In this document: in pieces, positions 52,757 through 61,482 of the stretch
Layout: each line of letters opens with the position of its first letter
Numbering within the stretch: the stretch's first letter is position 1
From: an uncultured Eubacterium sp.
Lineage (GTDB): Bacteria; Bacillota; Clostridia; Oscillospirales; Acutalibacteraceae
Direction: 5' to 3'
NCBI GenBank assembly: GCA_934561395.1
Contig: CAKTGF010000005.1
Coordinates: 116,604-180,603, forward strand
DNA: 64,000 nt
Notes under the pieces: model-generated
What the model was told of the DNA's origin: nothing
The model's database searches: none
What the model saw: only the letters and a program-made list of their open reading frames with translations
Translations under genes and position numbers: made by a program

Positions 52757-54124
52757 TTAACTTAAAACAAGGGTTAAAAGGCTGTTTTCCTCAAGCTCGA
52801 TTTTAGGGGTAAAGGGGCATAAGTTTTCCTCCAGCTGCCGATTTTGGTTCGATTTTATAATTTTCATATTGCTGTAATCGCCCTCAATTTCGAGAGTTGT
52901 GCCTTTCCCCTCGTTAACCGCAACAATAACCCTTTCGCCCGTTGGGGTTTCAAAGGCAAAGGCGTTAAGACTGTTGTTATCGTTTGTGGGGCGCAGATTA
53001 ATGTCAAGGGCAACAGAGTTAACGGGTATGTATTTGGTAAAATGTGCAACGCCGTAATATCTCATTGCAATGTACCAATTTGAAAAATCGTTGTTTGCAG
53101 AGAGCATTGCGTCGCTGAAATCGTTGCCCTTTTCATCTAACACTGTTTGGTTAACCGCAACCCATGATGTCCAGCTCTCAGCTCCGGCATAAATAAGGTC
53201 CTGACCGATAATTCTCGCAGTAATAAGGGCACCTTTAAAATCCTTGGTGTGGCTTTTGTTGGGCAGCTCGCACCATTCGCTCATATCAAACCTGAATTGT
53301 GGATGAGCGTCAACAATTTTCTTTTTAAATTCATATCTTTCCTCGGGCTTGCTGTCGCTGTGGTATGAATGGTATGCAAAAACAGGCATAACGCTCATAA
53401 CAAGCTCATCCTTGCACAGGGCGTTAATATAATCCTCTGTAAATTCAAGCATTGCGCCGCTTTCGGGGCCGTAAAGTTTAACCGCCATATTTCGCTTTAA
53501 TATTTCTTCGGCAAAAATATGGTAAATCTCGCAAAGCTCCGTGGTTTCATAATGGCAACCCTCCTGCCAAACATCGGTGCCGCCCCATTTCCATTGGGGC
53601 TCGTTAATGGGGCTTATGTATTTTACCGGCATGCCCATATCAATAAAATGCTGTGCAACAGTGAGAACATAGTCGGCAAATTTTCTGTAATTCATTTTGG
53701 GTATGTTGCAGGTGTGGGGCAAAAGGCTGCCCGATGCCTGCCCCGTGCTTGTTTGGCTGTAATGGGGAGAATTGCAAAACAAAATAAGGGTGTCAACATT
53801 GCCTGTGGCAAGGCTCTTTTTCATTACCTCAACCGCATTTTTATCAAGGCTGAAATCCCAGCGGGTTTCCTCGCTTTCCCTGTCATAAAGCATAAAGCTT
53901 TCGGTTCTGCGCCAGGGGTTACTTACACGGCAGTTGCCGCTGTCAGTTCCGCCGCCTATGTTGTAGCGGTAAATGTTAAGCTTTAAGCCCTCGTCGCCGT
54001 AAAGCAGGTCAACAATTTCGTCTTGAACCCGGGGGCTTTCGCAGTATTGGCTCCACCAACAGGCAGAGGTTCCCCAGCCGTAAAGTTTTTGCAGTTTTTT
54101 CGCATTTTTAAGGTCAATTTTCAT
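52757..54124 (-). CDS. Glycoside hydrolase family 30-like enzyme
   Basis: A 455-residue (beta/alpha)8 hydrolase with a C-terminal beta-sandwich, as in GH30. YGWGTSACWWSQYCE and NIYRYNIGGG at the N-terminus are typical. The acid/base glutamate is probably Glu175 in SPINEPQWKW and the nucleophile Glu283 in RFDMSEWCE. There is no signal peptide, so it should act in the cytoplasm on imported oligosaccharides. GH30 covers glucosyl-ceramidase, beta-1,6-galactanase, xylanase and others; the specificity is not readable. Ribosome site AGGTGGTG; single gene. Confidence 0.85.
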   Translation of the reverse strand: MKIDLKNAKKLQKLYGWGTSACWWSQYCESPRVQDEIVDLLYGDEGLKLNIYRYNIGGGTDSGNCRVSNPWRRTESFMLYDRESEETRWDFSLDKNAVEVMKKSLATGNVDTLILFCNSPHYSQTSTGQASGSLLPHTCNIPKMNYRKFADYVLTVAQHFIDMGMPVKYISPINEPQWKWGGTDVWQEGCHYETTELCEIYHIFAEEILKRNMAVKLYGPESGAMLEFTEDYINALCKDELVMSVMPVFAYHSYHSDSKPEERYEFKKKIVDAHPQFRFDMSEWCELPNKSHTKDFKGALITARIIGQDLIYAGAESWTSWVAVNQTVLDEKGNDFSDAMLSANNDFSNWYIAMRYYGVAHFTKYIPVNSVALDINLRPTNDNNSLNAFAFETPTGERVIVAVNEGKGTTLEIEGDYSNMKIIKSNQNRQLEENLCPFTPKIELEENSLLTLVLS

Positions 54125-54204
54125 ATTGGCACCACCTGTATATTTATATTTTCAGTATAAATAAGGGGCGTGCAAAAGTCAATAAAAAAGACGGGCAAAA
54201 TAAA

Positions 54205-54243
54205 GGCAGGCGCAATCCCTGTTTGCAGGATTAAGCGTCTGCC
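54205..54243 (-). terminator. Terminator of the sleB gene
   Basis: Interrupted stem GGCAGGCGC-AATCC / GGATT-AA-GCGTCTGCC; on the minus strand it is followed by TTTATTTTG. It lies 8 bases after the sleB stop. Confidence 0.7.
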
Positions 54244-54251
54244 GAAATGGG

Positions 54252-54959
54252 CTATATGCAAAAGCGATGATTGCCGATAGTTTTGATTACCGTTCGTGAA
54301 TGCATAAAAGAGTCGCTGGTTTTTGCAGGATTAAAATAATAAATTGCACCGCCTGTGGGGTCCCAGCCGTTTAGGGCGTCCTGGGCGGCACGCTTTGCCG
54401 ACGCCTCAACAGGCTGATACCAGTTTGAATCGTTAACGCAGGAAAATGCGCCTTTTTGATATACAACTCCGCTTAAAGAGTCGGGAAAGCTGGGGTGTGA
54501 AATTCTATTTAAAATAACGGCGCCTACAGCAACCTGCCCTTCGTAGCTTTCTCCTCTTGCCTCGGCGGATATTACCTTTGCCAAAAGGCTTACATCTTCG
54601 TCGGTGTAGCTTGTGCTGTTGCCGCCGCTTGATGCTGAGCCACCGCTTAACCCCAAGTAAAGCAGGGTTTGCTTGCCGCATACTCCGTCGGCGGTAATGC
54701 CGCAGTTTTTTTGAAATTTGGTAACAGCGTTTTTTGTTGCCGTGCCGTAAACTCCGTCAACGTTGCCGTTATAATATCCCAGACTTTTCAGTTTTTGCTG
54801 CACTCGCTTAACCTCGTTGCCCGATGAGCCTAGCCTTGAAAGGGCATAAACAGGCCTGTCCGCAAAGGCGCTGTTATAAACGCCCCAGCCTGTGCCCACA
54901 ATGCCTGCCATCAGCAAAAGCACCAATAAGCCGTCAATAATTCTTCTTGCCTTTTTCAT
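54252..54959 (-). CDS. sleB: Spore cortex-lytic enzyme SleB-like cell wall hydrolase
   Basis: 235 residues: signal/membrane segment (about 7-33), peptidoglycan-binding domain PG_binding_1 (about 46-108; GNEVKRVQQKLKSLGYYNG) and a C-terminal Hydrolase_2/SleB lytic transglycosylase domain (about 120-235; VSLLAKVISAEARGESYEGQ with the catalytic Glu, VAVGAVILNRISHPSFP, GAIYYFNPAKTSDSF). SleB degrades cortex peptidoglycan at germination, suggesting an endospore former. Vegetative wall hydrolases of this fold also exist, so the exact role is inferred. Confidence 0.85.
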   Translation of the reverse strand: MKKARRIIDGLLVLLLMAGIVGTGWGVYNSAFADRPVYALSRLGSSGNEVKRVQQKLKSLGYYNGNVDGVYGTATKNAVTKFQKNCGITADGVCGKQTLLYLGLSGGSASSGGNSTSYTDEDVSLLAKVISAEARGESYEGQVAVGAVILNRISHPSFPDSLSGVVYQKGAFSCVNDSNWYQPVEASAKRAAQDALNGWDPTGGAIYYFNPAKTSDSFMHSRTVIKTIGNHRFCI

Positions 54960-55043
54960 AATAATACAAATCCTTTCGCTTAAATTTGTTACAGCTGTTT
55001 AGCGCTGTAAATTTTAGCAAATGTTATTACTATTATTTAAAAA

Positions 55044-55310
55044 TTAAAACAAATTATTCAAAACAAATGTTATTGCGGTGCCTGCCGCTATTCCCATTGC
55101 GGAATAAAGTATAAACGAAAGTATTTGCGACTTTGTTTTTTTGCACTTGGGGGGCTTTCGCATTTTTGAGGAGATTTTCGCCGCCTCGGCGTTAAGCACC
55201 TCCGGGTTGGTGGATTGGGCTTGGGGCTTTACAAAAAATATAATTTTTTCAAAATATGGGGATTCGGTAGAGGTTACCTCAAGTATCTGTTTATTAATTC
55301 CTTTTATCAT
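55044..55310 (-). CDS. Small membrane protein, unknown function (88 residues)
   Basis: Begins MIKGINKQILEVTSTESPYF, has a basic middle (RKPPKCKKTKSQ) and a C-terminal membrane helix (about 65-86), so it is probably a tail-anchored or single-pass protein. The start at 55310 follows AAAGGAAAA; longer in-frame starts (to 55451) lack a ribosome site. It lies 84 bases upstream of sleB on the same strand. I do not recognise a characterised family. Confidence 0.6.
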   Translation of the reverse strand: MIKGINKQILEVTSTESPYFEKIIFFVKPQAQSTNPEVLNAEAAKISSKMRKPPKCKKTKSQILSFILYSAMGIAAGTAITFVLNNLF

Positions 55311-55456
55311 ACTTAATTTTCCTTTCACAATTATACAAATAGTGTTTGAAACTTTTTTGTAATTTATACAAGTAAAACCATGTTGAAATTTGTTAAATTT
55401 GAGCAAAATTTTATGCTTGACAAAATGCTCCGATAACCCTTTGTAATACAAATTGT

Positions 55457-55588
55457 TTTTTCACAGGTTGTGGAAAACTCGGTGGAAAATGTTTAAAACT
55501 TAGCCTAAAAAGGCTATATATCGGTGGTTTCAGGTGTTGAAAACCTTGTTTTAACTGCCGGTATGCATATTTTTCAACATTTTACACA
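55457..55588. promoter_or_regulatory. Second cluster of DnaA-box-like sites
   Basis: Boxes matching TTWTNCACA or the variants seen at oriC: 55457-55465 TTTTTCACA, 55469-55477 TTTTCCACA (minus), 55481-55489 TTTTCCACC (minus), about 55533 TTTTCAACA (minus), 55571-55579 TTTTCAACA, 55580-55588 TTTTACACA. They lie in a 430-base gap between divergent genes, which otherwise holds only the ogg promoter. Confidence 0.6.
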
Positions 55589-55652
55589 TAGTTTTTAACA
55601 TTACAATTCGGTTAAAATTTTTTGTTTATTTTGCTATTTTTAATATTCGCCC

Positions 55653-55681
55653 TTGACAAAAGATGTTGTAGTTTTTACTAT
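55653..55681 (+). promoter_or_regulatory. Promoter of the ogg-rlmA operon
   Basis: TTGACA, 17-base spacer, TACTAT, 59 bases before the start codon. Confidence 0.65.
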
Positions 55682-55740
55682 ACAAATAGTAAGTGAAAAA
55701 TGCTGTTTTTTTTACAGCGTTGGGATAAGAGGATTGCAAT

Positions 55741-56562
55741 ATGAAATATAAGGCTTTGGGCAATGATATAATCGTCAGCGATGTTGATTGCCTTGATTTG
55801 GATTTAACCCTTGACTGCGGTCAGGCCTTTCGTTGGCAAAAGCAGGCTGATGGCTCCTGGAGCGGCGTTGCAGGGGGATATTTTTTAAATATTTCAAAGC
55901 AGGGCGACACTTTCCTGTTTAAAAACACAACCAAGGATAGCTTTGACAGCTTTTGGATAAATTATTTCGATTTGAATAAGGATTATAAAAAAATCTGCGA
56001 AGCATTAAAGCAGGATGAGCTTTTGCGCTCAACCATCGACGAATATTACGGCATCAGAATATTAAAGCAGGACAGTTGGGAGGCGCTTTGCTCCTTTGTT
56101 ATCAGCCAGCAAAATAATATTAAGCGAATAAAGCTGATTATTGACCGACTTTGCAGGGCCTACGGCGACGATTTAGGGGGCGGCAATTTCAGCTTTCCCA
56201 CACCACAAAGGCTTGCCGATTTAACCGTTGAGGATTTTGAGGCTTTGGGTACAGGCTACCGTGCAAAATATTTGGAGCGCCTTGCAAAATCCGTTGCAGG
56301 GGGCGAAATTGATTTGCAAAAAATAAAAGCCATGCCCCTTGATGAGGCAAGAGCAGAGCTTTTAAAAATATACGGCGTGGGCATAAAGGTTGCAAACTGT
56401 GCGCTGCTGTTCGGCTTTGGCTTTTACAGCGCCTTTCCCGTTGATGTGTGGATGAAAAGGGTAATGGAGCGTTACCCTAACGGTCTGCCCCGGTGCTTTT
56501 CAGGCTACGAGGGCATAGCACAGCAGTACCTTTTCCATTGGGCACGCAATAATTTGGGGTGA
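55741..56562 (+). CDS. ogg: 8-oxoguanine DNA glycosylase (OGG1 type)
   Basis: A 273-residue base-excision enzyme with an OGG-N-like domain (1-110; LTLDCGQAFRWQKQADGSW) and an HhH-GPD domain (110-273). The catalytic lysine is Lys216 in YGVGIKVANC and the conserved aspartate Asp235 in AFPVDVWMKR, so it should be a bifunctional glycosylase/lyase. It could also be described as an AlkA-related glycosylase. It is 4 bases ahead of rlmA, in one transcript, with DnaA boxes upstream. Confidence 0.9.
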   Translation: MKYKALGNDIIVSDVDCLDLDLTLDCGQAFRWQKQADGSWSGVAGGYFLNISKQGDTFLFKNTTKDSFDSFWINYFDLNKDYKKICEALKQDELLRSTIDEYYGIRILKQDSWEALCSFVISQQNNIKRIKLIIDRLCRAYGDDLGGGNFSFPTPQRLADLTVEDFEALGTGYRAKYLERLAKSVAGGEIDLQKIKAMPLDEARAELLKIYGVGIKVANCALLFGFGFYSAFPVDVWMKRVMERYPNGLPRCFSGYEGIAQQYLFHWARNNLG

Positions 56563-56566
56563 TAAA

Positions 56567-57334
56567 ATGCTTATATGTCCTGTTTGTAAAAATGAATTAA
56601 TCAGATACGGCAACAGCCTGAAATGCCAAAGGGGGCACAGCTTTGATTATTCAAAAGACGGTTATGTTAACCTTCTGCTGACCTCAAAAACCGGCGATAA
56701 AATGGGGGACAGTAAGGAGTCTGCCCTTGCAAGGCACCAACTTTTGGCAAAGGGCTATTATTCCTGCCTTAAGGATGAAATATCCAAAAAAATGCAGGGC
56801 ACGGTTTTGGATATTTGCTGCGGCGAGGGTTATTACGATACATATAACGGCACCCTTTTCGGCTTTGACATAAGCAAGCAAATGGTGCGCCTTGCAGCCA
56901 AAAGCAATAAAAACGGCAATTATTTTGTGGCAAACCTTGCCTCAATCCCCATTGCCGATGAAAGCATTGACACAGCCATACACCTGTTTGCGCCCTTTAA
57001 TGACAAAGAATTTGCCCGTGTTTTAAAGCCCGGTGGCAGGCTTTATTCCGTAATCCCCGGGGAAAATCACTTGTGGCAGATTAAACAGGCGGTGTATGAT
57101 ACCCCATATAAGAACGACGAAAAGGCACCGCCGACTCAAAGGCTTAATTTGGTATCACGGCAAAGGGTTAAGCAAAATGTGGCTATCCCAAGGGAGGATA
57201 TTAAGCAGCTTTTTGCAATGACGCCATATTTTTACCGCACAAGCAACGAAAACAAGGCTCGCCTTGACAGCATTGAGTCCCTTGATTTAACCGTCGATTT
57301 TGTGATATTGGAATATGAAAAAAACGCAAAATAG
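56567..57334 (+). CDS. rlmA: 23S rRNA (guanine-N1)-methyltransferase RlmA-like
   Basis: A 255-residue protein with an N-terminal zinc finger (CPVCKNELIRYGNSLKCQRGH: Cys4, Cys7 and a later Cys/His pair) followed by FDYSKDGYVNLLLTSKTGDK and a SAM-binding methyltransferase core (VLDICCGEGYY). This layout is the RlmA/RrmA family, which methylates G745 or G748 in 23S rRNA (the G748 form affects tylosin resistance). Which position is modified is not clear. Confidence 0.85.
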   Translation: MLICPVCKNELIRYGNSLKCQRGHSFDYSKDGYVNLLLTSKTGDKMGDSKESALARHQLLAKGYYSCLKDEISKKMQGTVLDICCGEGYYDTYNGTLFGFDISKQMVRLAAKSNKNGNYFVANLASIPIADESIDTAIHLFAPFNDKEFARVLKPGGRLYSVIPGENHLWQIKQAVYDTPYKNDEKAPPTQRLNLVSRQRVKQNVAIPREDIKQLFAMTPYFYRTSNENKARLDSIESLDLTVDFVILEYEKNAK

Positions 57335-57345
57335 CAAAAAAATAA

Positions 57346-57376
57346 CCCCGGCGTAACGATTTTCGTTATGCCGGGG
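57346..57376. terminator. Terminator between rlmA and the minus-strand pair
   Basis: 14-bp stem CCCCGGCGTAACGA / TCGTTATGCCGGGG (one G-T pair) with TTT loop; separates convergent genes. Confidence 0.75.
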
Positions 57377-57397
57377 CTTGTGCGTTATTCGATATTT

Positions 57398-57841
57398 TTA
57401 ATCATCTTCTTTTTCTTTGCCAAGGCCGTAAACCTGAAAAACCTTTGAGCCAAAGAAAAGCATAATCGCAGAGGCAATAAAATAAATTACCGAGCCGATA
57501 ATTACAAACATTTTTTCTCTTTGCGACTCAACTCTAAGTGCCATAACCGTGTTAATAACGGCAATTGCCAGGGGCACCAACGCATAAACGGTGGGGTATT
57601 CTACCGTCAGCCGTCCGCTTTTACCCTCTGCGGCAAATTGGCTTGCAATAATACAAAGCAGCAGCAGCGGAATTTCGATTGCCAAAAGGTTAAAAATCAG
57701 GTTTTCGTTTTGCGAAAAGCCCGCAACCGAAAACACAGGGGTGTAGCTGCGCTTTAAAATAAGCATTAATGCGGTAAACACGCCGCAAATAAAGCTTAAT
57801 GCGTTTGACGCTGCGGCAATAGATTTAATCAAGCTTTTCAT
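57398..57841 (-). CDS. Four-helix membrane protein, unknown function
   Basis: A 147-residue protein with four predicted membrane helices (about 10-30, 47-68, 85-103, 111-133) and a charged C-terminus ending EKEKEDD. It resembles small integral membrane proteins of Clostridia without known function. Its ATG overlaps the hisC stop by one base (TAATG), so it is translationally coupled to hisC. Confidence 0.6.
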   Translation of the reverse strand: MKSLIKSIAAASNALSFICGVFTALMLILKRSYTPVFSVAGFSQNENLIFNLLAIEIPLLLLCIIASQFAAEGKSGRLTVEYPTVYALVPLAIAVINTVMALRVESQREKMFVIIGSVIYFIASAIMLFFGSKVFQVYGLGKEKEDD

Positions 57842-58914
57842 TATAAAATCGACTCCTTTTTCATATATTCCTTTATTTCATTAATTAATATATCCATTTC
57901 TTTGTCGGTGCCGATAGAAATTCTTGTGTATTTATTAATTCTCGGCAGGTTAAAATATCTGATATATACCTTTTTTGTTTTAAGGTATTCAAACATATCT
58001 TTAATGTTGACTTTATCATGGGTTGCCATAATAAAGTTTGCAGATGAGTCAAGCACGGTAAAGCCAAGCTCTCTCAGTCGGGCGGTAACCCTTGTGCGTG
58101 TGTTGATTATTTTTTCTGTGGTCTGGTTAAAATATTCAACATCCTCAACGCTTGCCGCACCCATTGCAATTGATAATGCGTCAACGGTGTAAGAGTTATA
58201 GCTGTTTTTAACTGCCTCTAAGGTGTCAATAAGTGTTTTTGAGCCGATTGCAAAGCCAATTCTCATGCCTGCAAGTGAGCGTGATTTTGAAAATGTGCCT
58301 GTAATCAGCAGGTTTTCGTATTTTTTTGTAAGCTCCACCGATGAGGTGCCCCCAAAATCAACATACGCCTCGTCAATAATAACCACACTGTCGCTGTTAA
58401 GCTCCATGAGCCTTTCCACAAATTCTCTGCCCTCGCCGATAGAGGTGGGTGCATTGGGGTTTGGTATAACAACGCCGCCGTTTGGCTTTGCATAATCCTC
58501 AACATTTATTCTGAAATCCTCGTTTAACGGGTATGTTTCATAGTTAATTTTAAGCAGCCTGCACCAAACAGGGTAAAAGCTGTATGTAATATCGGGAAAA
58601 ACAATGGGCAGCTCGCTGTTGAAAAATGACTGAAAGGCAAGGGCAATAACATCGTCGGAGCCGTTGCCCACAAAAATATTTTCAGTGCCTACATTATAGT
58701 ATTTTGCCAAGGCCTCTTTGAGCGGATTTGCCCCTGCCGGCGGATAAAAACGCAAATTGTCGGCATTAAATGCATTAAGTGCCTCAATTGCTTTTGGCGA
58801 CGGCGGATAGGGATTTTCGTTTGCGTTAAGCTTGACAATATCGCTGTCTTTGCTTTGCTCGCCAGGCACATAGGGCTCAATATTTCTTAAATTTTTCATC
58901 CAAAGCTTTTCCAT
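57841..58914 (-). CDS. hisC: Histidinol-phosphate aminotransferase (HisC-like)
   Basis: A 357-residue PLP enzyme of aminotransferase class I/II: KLNANENPYPPSPKA at the N-terminus, GNGSDDVIALAFQSF, PNPNAPT, DEAYVDFGG, the PLP-lysine region TGTFSKSRSLAGMRIGF, and C-terminal YIRYFNLPRINKYTRISIGT. It makes histidinol phosphate in histidine synthesis; related enzymes act on aromatic amino acids. The ATG at 58914 is preferred over 58920 because GGAAAGG then has 8-base spacing. No other his genes are nearby. Confidence 0.88.
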   Translation of the reverse strand: MEKLWMKNLRNIEPYVPGEQSKDSDIVKLNANENPYPPSPKAIEALNAFNADNLRFYPPAGANPLKEALAKYYNVGTENIFVGNGSDDVIALAFQSFFNSELPIVFPDITYSFYPVWCRLLKINYETYPLNEDFRINVEDYAKPNGGVVIPNPNAPTSIGEGREFVERLMELNSDSVVIIDEAYVDFGGTSSVELTKKYENLLITGTFSKSRSLAGMRIGFAIGSKTLIDTLEAVKNSYNSYTVDALSIAMGAASVEDVEYFNQTTEKIINTRTRVTARLRELGFTVLDSSANFIMATHDKVNIKDMFEYLKTKKVYIRYFNLPRINKYTRISIGTDKEMDILINEIKEYMKKESIL

Positions 58915-59022
58915 AGGCATCGCCTTTCCAAATAATCTGCTGATATTTTAGCACATTAAAGTGAAATTATCAACCGCTAACATATTAATGTTAAAAAATA
59001 TGTCTAATATACCACAAATTCC

Positions 59023-59051
59023 TTGAAAGATAGGCAATAATTGATTATAAT
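59023..59051 (+). promoter_or_regulatory. guaA promoter
   Basis: TTGAAA, 17-base spacer, TATAAT, 28 bases before guaA; too little leader for a purine riboswitch. Confidence 0.75.
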
Positions 59052-59079
59052 ACTATCATATTCTGATTAGGGGGTTCTT

Positions 59080-60630
59080 ATGGAAAAAATATTAGTTCTC
59101 GATTTCGGCGGTCAATACAACCAGCTGATTGCACGCCGTGTGCGTGATAATAACGTTTATGCCGAGATTTTGCCTTATACTACCCCGATAGAAAAAATTA
59201 AGGCAAATAACTACAAGGGCATTATTTTTACAGGCGGCCCAAATTCCGTGTTTGATATGGAGTCGCCCCATTATTCTAAGGAGATTTTAAGCCTTGGCAT
59301 TCCTGTTTTGGGCATTTGCTACGGCTGCCAGCTTATTGCCTGGATGGGTGAAGGCGAGGTTAAAACCGCACCCGTCAGCGAGTACGGCAAAATCGAGCTT
59401 TCGGTTACCGCACCACAGTCAAAGCTGTTTAAAAATATTCCCGAAAAATCAATTGTTTGGATGAGCCATACCGATTATATTTCAACACCTCCGGCAGGCT
59501 ACCAAATTATTGCAAAAACCAACGATTGCCCTTGCGCCGCTATGGAAAATGCAGAAAACAGCATTTATGCTGTGCAGTTCCACCCGGAGGTTACCCATTC
59601 TGAATACGGCGAGCAGCTTTTGCACAATTTCCTTTATGAGGTTTGCAATTGTGCCGGGGATTGGGTAATGGATAATTTCATTGAAAATACAGTTGCACAG
59701 CTCCGTGAAAAAATTGGGGATAAAAATGTAATTCTCGGCCTTTCAGGCGGAGTTGACAGCTCAGTTGCAGCGGGCCTTTTGTCAAGAGCGGTGGGCAAGC
59801 AGCTTACCTGCGTTTTTGTTGACCAGGGCTTAATGCGTAAAAACGAGGGCGATTTTGTTGAAAAAACCTTTACCGAGCTTTTTGATATGAACTTTGTTCG
59901 TGTTGATTGCGGCGAGCACTTTATGCAGGCGCTTAAGGGCGTTACCGACCCTGAGCAAAAGCGTAAAATCATCGGCACTGAATTTTACAAGGTTTTCTGG
60001 AACGAGGTTCGTGCAAGAGCAAACGACGGCTTCTTCGCACAGGGCACAATTTACCCGGACAGAATCGAGTCCGGCAAGGGCGTAAGCAACGGCAAGGCAA
60101 ATACCGCCGTTATTAAAACCCATCATAATATGGTTGAAAAGCCAAAGGATATTAATTTTATTGATACTATCGAGCCCCTTGGCGAGCTGTTTAAGGATGA
60201 GGTTCGTGCAGTGGGCGAAAAGCTCGGCATACCTCATGAGCTTGTATGGCGCCAGCCGTTCCCGGGCCCGGGCCTTGGAGTAAGAATTATCGGCGAGGTT
60301 ACTGCCGATAAAGTAAAAATTCTTCAAGATGCCGATTGGGTTCTCCGTGACGAAATGGCTAAAAACGGTTATGAAAAGAACCTTTCACAATTTTTCTGCG
60401 TGCTCCCCGGCGTTAATTCCGTGGGTGTTATGGGCGACCACAGAACTTATGATAACCTTGTGGTAATCCGTGCCGTAACTACCGATGATTTTATGACCGC
60501 CGATTGGGCAAAAATTCCCTACGATATCCTTGCAAAGGTGTCAAACCGAATTACAAACGAGTGCGCCCACATCAACCGTGTAGTTTACGACATAACCTCC
60601 AAACCCCCCGCAACCGTGGAGTGGGAATAA
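59080..60630 (+). CDS. guaA: GMP synthase (glutamine-hydrolysing)
   Basis: Converts XMP to GMP. 516 residues: N-terminal class I glutamine amidotransferase (FTGGPNSVFD, GICYGCQLIAW with the nucleophilic Cys, AVQFHPEVTHSEYG with His/Glu), PP-loop ATPase (LGLSGGVDSSVAAGLLSRA) and the C-terminal dimerisation domain ending SKPPATVEWE. Ribosome site AGGGGG. The 3' end is the integration target of the island that follows; its last codons are mimicked at 63774-63785. Confidence 0.98.
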   Translation: MEKILVLDFGGQYNQLIARRVRDNNVYAEILPYTTPIEKIKANNYKGIIFTGGPNSVFDMESPHYSKEILSLGIPVLGICYGCQLIAWMGEGEVKTAPVSEYGKIELSVTAPQSKLFKNIPEKSIVWMSHTDYISTPPAGYQIIAKTNDCPCAAMENAENSIYAVQFHPEVTHSEYGEQLLHNFLYEVCNCAGDWVMDNFIENTVAQLREKIGDKNVILGLSGGVDSSVAAGLLSRAVGKQLTCVFVDQGLMRKNEGDFVEKTFTELFDMNFVRVDCGEHFMQALKGVTDPEQKRKIIGTEFYKVFWNEVRARANDGFFAQGTIYPDRIESGKGVSNGKANTAVIKTHHNMVEKPKDINFIDTIEPLGELFKDEVRAVGEKLGIPHELVWRQPFPGPGLGVRIIGEVTADKVKILQDADWVLRDEMAKNGYEKNLSQFFCVLPGVNSVGVMGDHRTYDNLVVIRAVTTDDFMTADWAKIPYDILAKVSNRITNECAHINRVVYDITSKPPATVEWE

Positions 60631-60686
60631 TAAACACAACCCCCGAAAGCCTTTATTTATCAGGCTTTCGTGAGTTTTGCAACCCC

Positions 60687-60764
60687 AAATGGCAACATTT
60701 TGGCAACAATAAAATATTCACAAAAGATTAAGAGCTATCAGACATCAAGTCCGATAGCTCTTTT
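60687..60764 (+). repeat. Left direct repeat (attL-like), 78 bp
   Basis: Identical to 63842-63919. It contains a tandem pair of TGGCAACA spaced by TTT, then an AT-rich part and the hairpin listed separately. It starts 56 bases after the guaA stop. Weaker similarity to the right copy continues leftward to the guaA stop codon. Confidence 0.85.
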
Positions 60765-60766
60765 TG
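60731..60766 (+). terminator. guaA terminator inside the repeat
   Basis: AGAGCTATC-A-GAC / GTC-C-GATAGCTCT stem with one A-C mismatch and ATCAA loop, followed by TTTTT. The same hairpin occurs in the right repeat at 63886-63919. Confidence 0.75.
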
Positions 60767-60813
60767 TTATGTCTAATTTAATCGTTTATTATCTGTGCTT
60801 GTTATTGTTAGAA

Positions 60814-61416
60814 TTATTTCAAGATATTTTTTAAATTATCTTTAGTTGTCCAAGGCTTTTTTCTATGTATCATACTGTGACAATTTGAGCATAACATAAC
60901 AATATCTTCAATTTTTGTTTTTTCGTTTTGTTTCATTTTGGCGACCGGCTTTATATGGTGCGCTTCAATAAATCCGATTCCTAAATCGCCATATTTATCA
61001 GAAAAATCAAATCCACACGCTTCACAGAACAGTTTATTGTTATGCTCCATTTTGAATTTTTGTTTTGCTAGAGTTATCAAATACTGATTCCGTTCTCTAA
61101 TTAAGTGTTGCTTAAGCATTTCTTTCCCTTCGCAAAACTCGTCATCATCAGTTGTTAAATCGAAAATCGCTTTATTCTGTTTTATAAGTCCATAATGACC
61201 TTTATTCTTACCTTCAACCATATAGAATAGTGAAGTGCCGTCAAATTTTTCACTTTCTGAACTACCTTTTTCTAAAGCGTCTCGAATAGAAGCCCTATAG
61301 TTTTCGGTAACTGGTCTCGTGTGAATTTTTAAAAATTTCTCGTAAATATCTTTTAAATATGCGTGACCACCTAGATTTTCTAATACGAACACGCATTCTT
61401 CTTTCCAAGTATTCAT
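60814..61416 (-). CDS. Winged-helix/HNH endonuclease, restriction-like
   Basis: A 200-residue protein. The N-terminal part (about 5-85) resembles a winged-helix DNA-reading domain (LKDIYEKFLKIHTRPVTENY, SLFYMVEGKNKGHYGL). The C-terminal part is an HNH nuclease: zinc pairs Cys131/Cys134 (CEACGFDF) and Cys176/Cys179, catalytic IEAHHIKPV (His153/His154) and LCSNCHSMIH. Stand-alone enzymes of this type are found among restriction-like, often modification-dependent, defence nucleases; no methylase is adjacent. The ribosome site AAGGAAG and intact motifs suggest it is functional. Confidence 0.75.
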   Translation of the reverse strand: MNTWKEECVFVLENLGGHAYLKDIYEKFLKIHTRPVTENYRASIRDALEKGSSESEKFDGTSLFYMVEGKNKGHYGLIKQNKAIFDLTTDDDEFCEGKEMLKQHLIRERNQYLITLAKQKFKMEHNNKLFCEACGFDFSDKYGDLGIGFIEAHHIKPVAKMKQNEKTKIEDIVMLCSNCHSMIHRKKPWTTKDNLKNILK

Positions 61417-61482
61417 AATAACACTTCCTTATTATCTAATAAATAGTTTGTATTAATACTCATCATATCATTCTTTTATAAT

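Noticed and set aside
52844..53986. Open frames opposite the GH30 gene
   Set aside because: They mirror the codon pattern of the strongly supported minus-strand gene and have no ribosome sites or family motifs.
58921..59079. Purine riboswitch before guaA
   Set aside because: The promoter is too close to the start codon and no aptamer-like core is visible.
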